From CAZAKO01 sp964546145 (GTDB lineage Bacteria; Fidelibacterota; UBA2242): a DNA stretch of 5,118 nucleotides. The notes beneath the pieces were generated by a model. That model was given only the letters and a program-made list of their open reading frames with translations. It made no database searches and was not told where the DNA came from. The translations under genes were made by a program, and so were the position numbers. The stretch is taken from assembly GCA_964546145.1 (NCBI GenBank), contig CAZJIU010000112.1, positions 1 through 5,118 on the forward strand, in the 5' to 3' direction. This document shows positions 1-5,118 of this stretch, one piece after another. The number at the start of each line of letters is the position of its first letter. The stretch's first letter is position 1.

Positions 1-939
1 AATATCTCCTTAGCCGGTCCGGCAATCGCATTAAGTCTGGGACTAACTGCGACTCACTGCCTGGTTCCGCCGACCCCCGGTCCAATCGCCGCTGCAGGTA
101 TTCTGGGAGCTGACCTGGGACTGGTAATTCTGTTAGGTTTGCCAGTCAGTTTATTAGCTTTGGCATTTGGTTACCTATTTGCCATTAAATTTGCTGCAAA
201 AATTCCGATTGATCCAAATCCGGAAATCTCAGAGGATGAAATTGCCTCAAAGATGAAAGAGGCACCATCAACAATTAATGCAATCGGACCTATTCTAATT
301 CCGATTATCTTGATTGTGCTCAGATCCATATCAGAGTTTCCGACCAGACCGTTTGGTGAAGGTCCAATCAAAGTAATTATTAGTTTCATTGGTGAACCGA
401 TTATTGCTTTACTGATTGGTGTCCTGCTGGCTTTTGGACTGCCACGCAAATTGCGAAAGAGTATGTTGTCTGATTCCGGTTGGGTGGGAAAGGGATTACG
501 TTATGCTGCCATAATTATTATGATAACCGGAGCCGGTGGTGCTTTTGGTAAAATTTTGCAGAATTCTGCGCTGGCTGAAACGATTGGGAAATCCCTGGCA
601 AATGCCAAACTGGGAATCTGGCTGCCATTTATTATTGCTGCAATGATTAAAACTGCACAGGGATCATCAACGGTGGCGATAATTACAACTGCCTCGATTC
701 TTTCACCGCTGTTAGCATCCCTGGGATTCATTTCTGAAATTGCTCAAGCCCTGGTTGTATTGTCTATTGGTGCCGGTGCGATGGTTGCCTCCCATGCCAA
801 CGACAGCTTTTTCTGGGTAGTTACGCAAATGTCGGGTATGGATGTCAAGACCGGATACAAATTGCAGAGTTTGGGTACATTTATTTTAGGAGTGAGTGCA
901 GCTGTAATAATTTGGATTTTTAGTTTAGTTTTAATTTAA
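1..939 (+). CDS. GntP-family gluconate/sugar-acid:H+ symporter, C-terminal part (5' end outside window)
   Basis: This is an inner-membrane secondary transporter of the GntP family, whose members import gluconate, idonate, glycerate and related acids with protons. The frame is open from base 1, giving 312 residues; family members are usually about 430-450 residues, so roughly the first 130 are missing. Family motifs seen, numbered from the window edge, are THCLVPPTPGP (18-28), GAGGAFGKIL (177-186), KTAQGSSTVA (217-226) and SHANDSFFWVVTQ (264-276). Several long hydrophobic stretches separated by short loops fit a polytopic membrane protein, and a more polar stretch around 66-90 (KIPIDPNPE onward) fits a loop. 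An in-frame TTG at 139 is not the start, because conserved family sequence lies upstream of it. The gene ends with tandem stops (TAATAA), 18 bp before the dehydrogenase gene. Family assignment is firm; the substrate is inferred only from neighbours. Confidence 0.93.
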   Translation, partial: NISLAGPAIALSLGLTATHCLVPPTPGPIAAAGILGADLGLVILLGLPVSLLALAFGYLFAIKFAAKIPIDPNPEISEDEIASKMKEAPSTINAIGPILIPIILIVLRSISEFPTRPFGEGPIKVIISFIGEPIIALLIGVLLAFGLPRKLRKSMLSDSGWVGKGLRYAAIIIMITGAGGAFGKILQNSALAETIGKSLANAKLGIWLPFIIAAMIKTAQGSSTVAIITTASILSPLLASLGFISEIAQALVVLSIGAGAMVASHANDSFFWVVTQMSGMDVKTGYKLQSLGTFILGVSAAVIIWIFSLVLI

Positions 940-957
940 TAACAAAAGGAAATCACA

Positions 958-2004
958 ATGGATATAATGAAAGCTGTTGTTAAGTATGCCGATGCACCCG
1001 GTGCAACCGAAATGCGGGAAGTTCCTATCCCAACCATAGGAAAAACCGATGTCCTGGTTGAAGTTGCTTATATTGGTGTTTGCGGAACCGATCCCCATAT
1101 CCATAATAATACTTCAGCTTTTCAATTCACCCGACCGTTTATCATGGGACACGAATTTGCCGGTACAATTGCTAAAATCGGGGCTGAGGTAACCGGTTAT
1201 TCCATCGGTGATCGAGTGACAGCCGAAACTCACGCCGAATTTTGCGGGAAATGTCCGCTCTGCAAGCAAAATAACTATCATTTGTGCCGGGATCGTAAAG
1301 GCTATGGTTTCCATGTTGATGGGGCATTCACCAGATTTGTTAAAGTGCCCGAACGAATTTTACACCGTGTCCCGGCTAATGTCACTTTAAGAGCAGCATC
1401 AATAACCGAACCTTTTTGCGTGGCTTATAAAGCATTAGTCTCGAACAGTAAAATTAATCCCGGCGATACGGTGGTCGTAATAGGTCCCGGTCCAATTGGG
1501 ATTTTATGTATCAAAATCGCGCAGCTGTCCGGCGCAGCTGAAATCGTCGCAATCGGAACCGAAGGAGATAATAGACGACTGGAAATCGCCAAAGAGTTTG
1601 GAGCGACGATTGTCATTAACAGCATCAAGGATGATCCGCTGAAAATAATTAAATCACTTGGCGCCGGTTATGGGGCTGATTTAATCGTTGATACGGCCGG
1701 CAGTTCGGAAACACTTAAATTATCCATGGATGCAGTTCGCCCGGCCGGTCAAATCACTAAAATTGGCTGGGGCACCAAGCCGGTAAATTTTAGTCTTGAT
1801 CCGTTAATTGCTAAATCGGTGACCTTGAAGGGACATTTTAGTCATACTTGGGATGTCTGGGAAAAGTGCCTGACGCTGATGAGTCAGAAACTGGTTGATC
1901 TGGAGAAACTCGTCACTCATGAACTTCCAATAGATCAATTCGAAAAAGCCTTCGAGTTGATCGAAAATAAAGAAGCCTTAAAAGTTGTATTAAAGCCTAT
2001 TTAA
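958..2004 (+). CDS. Zinc-dependent medium-chain alcohol/polyol/sugar-acid dehydrogenase
   Basis: This is a 348-residue cytosolic zinc-dependent MDR oxidoreductase of the threonine/sorbitol/idonate dehydrogenase group, which oxidises a secondary alcohol to a ketone with NAD(P)+. The N-terminal GroES-like catalytic domain has expected catalytic-zinc ligands C42 (in VCGTD), H65-E66 (in GHE) and E151 (in EPF). Structural-zinc cysteines are C96, C99, C102 and C110. The Rossmann domain begins near residue 170, with GPGPIG at 176-181. The acidic residue that often ends strand beta-2 in NAD-dependent members is not evident; the sequence there is AIGTEGDNRR (198-207), leaving cofactor preference open. 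The ATG at 958 has AGGA seven bases upstream; an ATG three codons later (967) is a possible alternative. Position after a GntP permease recalls L-idonate 5-dehydrogenase beside IdnT in E. coli, so a sugar-acid substrate is plausible but unproven. Family call firm, substrate unknown. Confidence 0.93.
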   Translation: MDIMKAVVKYADAPGATEMREVPIPTIGKTDVLVEVAYIGVCGTDPHIHNNTSAFQFTRPFIMGHEFAGTIAKIGAEVTGYSIGDRVTAETHAEFCGKCPLCKQNNYHLCRDRKGYGFHVDGAFTRFVKVPERILHRVPANVTLRAASITEPFCVAYKALVSNSKINPGDTVVVIGPGPIGILCIKIAQLSGAAEIVAIGTEGDNRRLEIAKEFGATIVINSIKDDPLKIIKSLGAGYGADLIVDTAGSSETLKLSMDAVRPAGQITKIGWGTKPVNFSLDPLIAKSVTLKGHFSHTWDVWEKCLTLMSQKLVDLEKLVTHELPIDQFEKAFELIENKEALKVVLKPI

Positions 2005-2031
2005 ATCAAAAATAATGAGAGGAGTTGACAG

Positions 2032-2922
2032 GTGAAAAATATAGGTTTTATCGGTCTTGGGATCATGGGCAAACCCATGGCGAAAAATTTACTGAAAGTC
2101 GGTTATAATTTAATTGTATATGATATTAGACCTGATCCACTGAATGAGCTCGTTCATGCCGGAGCCAAAGCCGGAGATTCTCCCGAAGATGTAGCCGCTC
2201 AGAGTGAGGTTATTATTACCATGCTGCCCAATTCGCCCGAGGTCAAGGAGGTAGTACTGGGAGATAAAGGTGTCATTTATGGGGCAAAACCCGGCGCTGT
2301 CTTGATTGATATGAGTTCGATTGCACCGCTTGTATCCCAGGAAATTTCGGAAAAATTACAGCAAAAGGGCGTTACTATGCTGGATGCTCCGGTAAGCGGT
2401 GGCGAACCCAAGGCAGTCGAAGGCACATTGGCGATTATGGTTGGCGGTCCACAAAAAACCTTTGATGAAGTAAAGGGTATTCTTGAGGTAATGGGAGCCT
2501 CGGTTAAAAGAGTAGGCGAAATTGGGAGTGGTAATATAACTAAATTAGCTAATCAGATTATTGTTGCTCTTAATATTGCGGCGATGAGTGAAGCCATGGT
2601 GCTGGCAACCAAGGCTGGAGTTGATCCAGAAGAAGTTTATCAGGCGATTCGGGGTGGATTGGCGGGCAGTACGGTGCTGGATGCCAAGATGCCATTAGTT
2701 TTGAAGGGCAATTTTAAACCGGGTTTCCGGATTGAGCTGCATATCAAAGACTTAATGAACGCCTTGAATACCGCTAAAGAGTTGGGCGTACCGGCTTTTC
2801 TATCCAGCCAGGTTATGGAGATTATGCAAGCTTTGAAGGTTGATGGCAAAGCCCAGGATGACCACGGCGGAATCATCCAGTTTTATGAGAAATTGGCTAA
2901 AGTTGAGGTGAGAAAACAATAG
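2032..2922 (+). CDS. garR: 2-hydroxy-3-oxopropionate (tartronate semialdehyde) reductase, beta-hydroxyacid dehydrogenase family
   Basis: The predicted product reduces tartronate semialdehyde to D-glycerate with NAD(P)H in the cytosol, the step after the aldolase in glucarate/galactarate breakdown and after carboligase in glyoxylate use. It has 296 residues; E. coli GarR has about 294. The N-terminal Rossmann domain carries GLGIMG (8-13), with D31 and R33 after strand beta-2. The family substrate motif DAPVSGG is at 118-124, and the catalytic lysine is K171 in GNITKLANQ (167-175). The C-terminal helical domain has RGGLAGSTVLDAK (207-219), NFKPGFRIELHIKDL (227-241) and the ending YEKLAKVEV, all closely matching my recollection of GarR rather than 3-hydroxyisobutyrate dehydrogenase. 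The start is GTG, with AGGAG at 2020-2024 seven bases upstream, and the gene begins 27 bp after the dehydrogenase gene, implying co-transcription. A related semialdehyde substrate cannot be excluded. Confidence 0.9.
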   Translation: MKNIGFIGLGIMGKPMAKNLLKVGYNLIVYDIRPDPLNELVHAGAKAGDSPEDVAAQSEVIITMLPNSPEVKEVVLGDKGVIYGAKPGAVLIDMSSIAPLVSQEISEKLQQKGVTMLDAPVSGGEPKAVEGTLAIMVGGPQKTFDEVKGILEVMGASVKRVGEIGSGNITKLANQIIVALNIAAMSEAMVLATKAGVDPEEVYQAIRGGLAGSTVLDAKMPLVLKGNFKPGFRIELHIKDLMNALNTAKELGVPAFLSSQVMEIMQALKVDGKAQDDHGGIIQFYEKLAKVEVRKQ

Positions 2923-2958
2923 TATTGCCAATTTAAATAAAATTAATGTTGAAAGAAT

Positions 2959-2963
2959 GGAGG
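2959..2963 (+). promoter_or_regulatory. Shine-Dalgarno site deciding the CBS-protein start
   Basis: GGAGG lies five bases before the ATG at 2969 and overlaps an upstream in-frame ATG at 2957. This supports 2969 as the translation start; a start at 2957 has only weak purine-rich sequence (GAAAGA) before it. Confidence 0.7.
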
Positions 2964-2968
2964 AATGT

Positions 2969-3376
2969 ATGCTAAAAGCAAAAGATGTCATGTCGAGTAA
3001 AGTGATTACGATTGCTAAGGAAAAGAATTTGTACGATGCGATTCAGCTTTTAGTCTGTGGGCAAATCAGCGGATTGCCGGTTGTAGATGAGCAAGAAAAA
3101 ATGATTGGTATCATTACCGAAAAAGATGTTCTCAACTTTGTTTTTAGCGGGAATCTAAAAAATACTACGGTTGAAGAGGTGATGACTAAAGATGTAGTTA
3201 GTTTTTCGCCTGAGACTGATGTTGAGACTATCGCGTTATCCATTGGGCACAACCGCTTTCGCCGGGTTCCGATTGTTGAAGGAGACAAAGTAGTTGGAAT
3301 TGTATCAAGAAGAGATATTATTCGGGCAGTCCTTGATATCCAATGCCGTAAGTTATTTGATTCTAAATTTAAATGA
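2969..3376 (+). CDS. Stand-alone tandem CBS-domain protein
   Basis: The 135-residue product consists of little more than two CBS motifs, which together form a Bateman module that commonly binds adenosine nucleotides or S-adenosylmethionine. The first spans about residues 5-58 (KDVMS at 5-9, GLPVVD at 35-40, GIITEKDV at 47-54). The second spans about 66-122 (VEEVMTKDVV at 68-77, RRVPIVEGDKVVG at 98-110, IVSRRDII at 111-118). The near-repetition of the VM..-V / LPVVD or VPIVE / GI(I/V)(T/S)-RD pattern shows the internal duplication. No enzymatic, transport or DNA-binding domain is attached. The ATG at 2969 is chosen because GGAGG (2959-2963) sits five bases upstream; an in-frame ATG at 2957 would add MEEC and place that ribosome-binding site inside the gene. 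The gap from garR is 46 bp with no obvious terminator, so read-through from the operon is possible. The regulated partner is unknown. Confidence 0.88.
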   Translation: MLKAKDVMSSKVITIAKEKNLYDAIQLLVCGQISGLPVVDEQEKMIGIITEKDVLNFVFSGNLKNTTVEEVMTKDVVSFSPETDVETIALSIGHNRFRRVPIVEGDKVVGIVSRRDIIRAVLDIQCRKLFDSKFK

Positions 3377-3494
3377 GTGAGTTGGGTTTTCCTGCTCGAA
3401 AAGAGTCATATGCATATATTTTGAGACGCTTATTTTTACAGATTACAGGTGATAACCAACATTAGGTTTGAATAAAGCTAAAAGGAAGAGTGTA
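3377..3494 (+). other. 118-bp gap between CBS gene and flavin reductase gene; possible but weak promoter region
   Basis: No gene is seen here. The stretch is AT-rich and holds a perfect 10-bp palindrome, ATATGCATAT, at 3408-3417. TTGAGA (3421-3426) and TTTACA (3435-3440) are possible -35 elements, but no good -10 hexamer lies at 16-18 bp from either. There is no strong hairpin followed by a T-run, so no terminator is called. The length of the gap compared with the tight spacing upstream suggests that the flavin reductase gene has its own promoter, which is inference. Confidence 0.3.
3483..3490 (+). promoter_or_regulatory. Shine-Dalgarno site deciding the flavin reductase start
   Basis: AGGAAGAG is purine-rich, and its AGGA core ends eight bases before the ATG at 3495. 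It favours that start over an in-frame TTG at 3468, which would place this site within the coding sequence and add nine residues (MNKAKRKSV) not expected before the conserved N-terminus. Confidence 0.7.
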
Positions 3495-4016
3495 ATGGAT
3501 TTACAGGCATTTTTTAAAATAAGTTATGGATTGTATATCGTCAGTGCTTGCCATGATAAGCGCTTGAATGGTTATGTTTCGAATACTGTTTTTCAGGTGA
3601 CTGCTGAACCGGCACAGCTGGCAACCTGTTGCTCCAAGCAAAATTTGACCTGTGATCTGATAACGGCGAGTAAGAGTTTTAGTATTTCGGTACTTGGTCA
3701 GAGTGCACCGGCAACGCTTTTTGGTCTTTTTGGGTATAAGAGCGGCAAGGATGTGAATAAATTCGAAAAAATAAATTATAGAACCGGCTTAACCGGATCG
3801 CCAATTGTTTTGGATAATTGCGTAGCCTACTTTGAGTGCCGGGTTGTCCGGACTGTTGATGTCGGGACTCACTTGCTCTTTATCGGTGAGGTAGTCGAGA
3901 GTCAACTGTTAGAGCTAGATGATGTTCCGATGACTTATGATTATTATCGCGAAGTGAGAAAAGGCAAAGCGCCGAAGAATGCCCCGACCTATGTTGATCC
4001 AAGCCAGTTGAAATAG
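3495..4016 (+). CDS. Flavin reductase-like FMN-binding protein, related to the N-terminal domain of high-molecular-weight rubredoxin
   Basis: The 173-residue product belongs to the flavin-reductase-like split-barrel family, whose members bind FMN and pass electrons from NAD(P)H or protein donors. The start, MDLQAFFKISYGLYIVSA, with the segment N29-T31-VFQVTAEPAQLA and the helix-entering KQNLTCDLI near residue 50, resembles the flavin domain of high-molecular-weight rubredoxin (Hrb) and flavoredoxin-type proteins as I recall them. LFGLFGYKSGKDVNKF (about 74-89) and FIGEVVESQLL (about 131-141) also fit. The C-terminal tail KGKAPKNAPTYVDP looks like the linker that in Hrb leads into a rubredoxin domain, but here the frame stops a few residues later and no CxxC pairs follow. 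The protein would therefore need a separate rubredoxin or another acceptor. A role in oxygen, peroxide or NO detoxification with a flavodiiron protein is possible, but no such partner is in the window. Domain call firm, role uncertain. Confidence 0.88.
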   Translation: MDLQAFFKISYGLYIVSACHDKRLNGYVSNTVFQVTAEPAQLATCCSKQNLTCDLITASKSFSISVLGQSAPATLFGLFGYKSGKDVNKFEKINYRTGLTGSPIVLDNCVAYFECRVVRTVDVGTHLLFIGEVVESQLLELDDVPMTYDYYREVRKGKAPKNAPTYVDPSQLK

Positions 4017-4042
4017 AAATTTCAATATAGAAATGGATAATA

Positions 4043-4195
4043 GGGGAGCTGTCCCAAAAGTCACTTCTCAATTCTTTGTGGTCATGTTGATCCCGATTCG
4101 TTCGGGAGAAACATCGTTTTAATGACGAGCGCGATTCTTCTCCCGATAAATCGGGATCAGAATTACACGACTATTGGGCTTTTGGGACAGCCCCC
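4043..4195. mobile_element. MITE-like non-autonomous element with terminal inverted repeats
   Basis: The left end (4043-4060) reads GGGGAGCTGTCCCAAAAG. The reverse complement of the right end (4179-4195) reads GGGGGCTGTCCCAAAAG, so the ends match over 17 bases with a single one-base insertion in the left copy. The 153-bp body has no ORF and contains a second nested inverted repeat. This is the form expected of a miniature inverted-repeat transposable element mobilised in trans by an insertion sequence with similar ends. Flanks (GATAATA on the left, AGATTGC on the right) show no clear target-site duplication, so age or mechanism is uncertain. It could instead be an extended intergenic repeat acting as RNA structure. 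It separates the flavin reductase gene from the EF-G gene. Confidence 0.65.
4088..4159. repeat. Nested inverted repeat inside the 153-bp element
   Basis: The arm at 4088-4110 pairs with the arm at 4138-4159, differing only around the middle (CGTT against TA), across a 27-base centre. Each arm is also nearly self-complementary: TCCCGATAAATCGGGA (4141-4156) is a near-perfect palindrome around AA, and TCCCGA...TCGGGA brackets TTCGT at 4091-4107. The sequence can therefore form either one long stem or two short hairpins. This is reminiscent of short palindromic repeats dispersed in many bacterial genomes. Confidence 0.75.
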
Positions 4196-4213
4196 AGATT
4201 GCGAAGTAAGCAA

Positions 4214-4247
4214 TTCTCAAAAAATTCCAATTTGTAATTATTATAAA
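4214..4247 (+). promoter_or_regulatory. Weak candidate promoter for the EF-G gene
   Basis: The AT-rich stretch just after the inverted-repeat element includes TATTAT (4239-4244) overlapping TATAAA (4242-4247), either of which could act as a -10 box about 45-50 bp before the start codon. The only upstream match is TTCTCA (4214-4219), with a poor spacer. It is offered because the EF-G gene needs transcription from somewhere and the preceding element could disrupt read-through. Confidence 0.25.
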
Positions 4248-4291
4248 AGGGATTAAATTTGCCGCCCTGTTAATTTTTAGGAAGATGAATT

Positions 4292-5118
4292 ATGGAGAAT
4301 GTTGAAATACAACGAATCCGCAACATTGGCATTGTGGCTCATATAGATGCTGGTAAGACTACCACCAGTGAGAGAATTCTGTTCTTTACCGGCGTCACCC
4401 ACAAGATGGGTGAGGTCCACGATGGTCAGGCGGTTATGGATTTCATGCAGCAAGAGCAGGAACGGGGAATTACCATTACTTCTGCAGCAATCACAACTGA
4501 GTGGCAGAAACATCAGCTCAACCTGATTGATACTCCCGGGCATATTGATTTTACCCTGGAAGTGGAACGCTCGCTACGGGTTTTAGACGGTATAGTCATG
4601 GTATTTTGTGCCGTGGGTGGAGTGGAACCTCAGAGTGAAACGGTTTGGCATCAGGCAGATCGCTACAAAGTACCACGGATTGCTTTTGTCAATAAGATGG
4701 ATCGTCCCGGTGCGGATCTCTTTCACACTGTTGGGCAGATGAATGAGATGTTAGGTGCCAATGCCGTGCTGTTCCAGTTACCCATCGGGACAGAGGCGGA
4801 TTTTCACGGAATCATTGATCTGGTGACCATGAAGGCGATTACCTATCGCGACCTGGAAATGCATATCAGCGAAATCCCTGCTGATTTATTGCCCGAGGCT
4901 CAAAGATTTCGTGATGCAATGATTGAGAAACTTGCCGATTTCGACGAGTCATTGATGGCAAAGTATCTGACCGGTGAAGAAGTGTTGGCAGAAGATATCA
5001 AGCAGGCTGCCCGACATGCCGTATTGTCGCTTTGCATTACACCGGTTTTTTGTGGTTCAGCTTTTAAAAATAAAGGCGTCCGTCTGCTGCTGGATGGGGT
5101 AGTGGATTATCTGCCATC
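4292..5118 (+). CDS. fusA: Elongation factor G, N-terminal part (3' end outside window)
   Basis: This translational GTPase drives ribosomal translocation and, with RRF, recycling. The window holds 275 complete codons of a protein normally about 690-700 residues long. The G domain is complete in its motifs: P-loop AHIDAGKT (16-23), switch I RGITI (58-62), DTPGH (80-84), NKMD (134-137) and GSA (255-257). The EF-G signature EVHDG...MDFMQQEQERGITITSAA (41-66) and FCAVGGVEPQSETVW (105-119) distinguish it from EF-Tu, LepA, TypA and RF3. The G' insert occupies about 160-250. The ATG at 4292 is preceded by AGGAAGA (4279-4285). The upstream neighbour is an inverted-repeat element and a flavin reductase, not rpsG, so this may be a second EF-G paralogue or a rearranged single copy. 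Some residues (SER after the P-loop, ITTEW near 67-71) differ from E. coli EF-G but do not prove paralogy. Confidence 0.93.
   Translation, partial: MENVEIQRIRNIGIVAHIDAGKTTTSERILFFTGVTHKMGEVHDGQAVMDFMQQEQERGITITSAAITTEWQKHQLNLIDTPGHIDFTLEVERSLRVLDGIVMVFCAVGGVEPQSETVWHQADRYKVPRIAFVNKMDRPGADLFHTVGQMNEMLGANAVLFQLPIGTEADFHGIIDLVTMKAITYRDLEMHISEIPADLLPEAQRFRDAMIEKLADFDESLMAKYLTGEEVLAEDIKQAARHAVLSLCITPVFCGSAFKNKGVRLLLDGVVDYLP

Noticed and set aside
171..731. Minus-strand open frames at 171-449 and 501-731
   Set aside because: Both lie antisense to conserved permease sequence and show no recognisable domain; they are by-products of the + strand coding bias.
139..939. A complete gene starting with TTG at 139
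   Set aside because: The same frame is open back to base 1 and encodes the conserved THCLVPPTPGP motif of GntP permeases upstream of the TTG, so this is an internal codon of a truncated gene.
2800..3288. Minus-strand open frames at 2800-2991 and 3043-3288
   Set aside because: They overlap the end of garR and the CBS gene, both of which have clear family motifs on the + strand, and they lack convincing ribosome-binding sites or domains.
4017..4042. Intrinsic terminator after the flavin reductase gene
   Set aside because: GAAATTTC is a short AT-rich palindrome with no GC-rich stem or following T-run. The large inverted repeat downstream also lacks a T-run after its right end.
4036..4201. Target-site duplication flanking the 153-bp element
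   Set aside because: The left flank GATAATA and right flank AGATTGC share no convincing direct repeat of 2-9 bp at the boundaries set by the inverted repeats.
4196..4217. Small hairpin (ATTGC...GCAAT) before the EF-G gene as a regulatory RNA structure
   Set aside because: The stem is only five contiguous pairs with a seven-base loop, not followed by a T-run and too weak to call.
4277..4543. Minus-strand open frame antisense to the start of the EF-G gene
   Set aside because: It overlaps the strongly conserved P-loop and switch regions of EF-G and has no recognisable protein features.

Overview
The window is a bacterial chromosomal segment in which every supportable gene reads on the + strand. 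The organism cannot be named from 5.1 kb. A GntP-type sugar-acid permease, a tartronate-semialdehyde-reductase-like enzyme and a flavin reductase of the kind fused to rubredoxin in some anaerobes together suggest a heterotrophic, probably anaerobic bacterium of moderate GC. That lifestyle is inference.

Positions 1-2922 hold a compact catabolic gene group: the C-terminal two thirds of a GntP-family permease (1-939, cut by the window edge), a zinc-dependent medium-chain dehydrogenase (958-2004) and a GarR-type 2-hydroxy-3-oxopropionate reductase (2032-2922). Gaps are 18 and 27 bp and the two downstream genes have clear Shine-Dalgarno sites, so they are very likely one operon. The natural reading is import of a sugar acid or hydroxy acid, oxidation of a secondary alcohol, and handling of a C3 semialdehyde to give D-glycerate. 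The true substrate is not visible, because any aldolase, dehydratase, kinase or regulator would lie upstream of the window.

Positions 2969-3376 encode a small protein made only of two CBS motifs, 46 bp after the reductase gene. It may be the last gene of the operon or an independent nucleotide-sensing protein.

Positions 3495-4016 encode a stand-alone flavin-reductase-like FMN protein. It resembles the N-terminal domain of high-molecular-weight rubredoxin and keeps the linker-like tail, but has no rubredoxin domain.

Positions 4017-4291 are non-coding and dominated by a 153-bp element (4043-4195) with near-perfect terminal inverted repeats and a second, nested inverted repeat. It looks like a MITE or other non-autonomous mobile repeat.

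From 4292 to the right edge is the first 275 codons of an elongation factor G gene with all five GTPase motifs. Nothing upstream resembles the usual str operon (rpsL-rpsG-fusA), so this may be a solitary or second EF-G copy.

No tRNA, rRNA, CRISPR array or convincing riboswitch was seen. No clearly new multi-gene system is evident. The items most worth a second look are the nested inverted-repeat element, the rubredoxin-less flavin reductase and the EF-G context.
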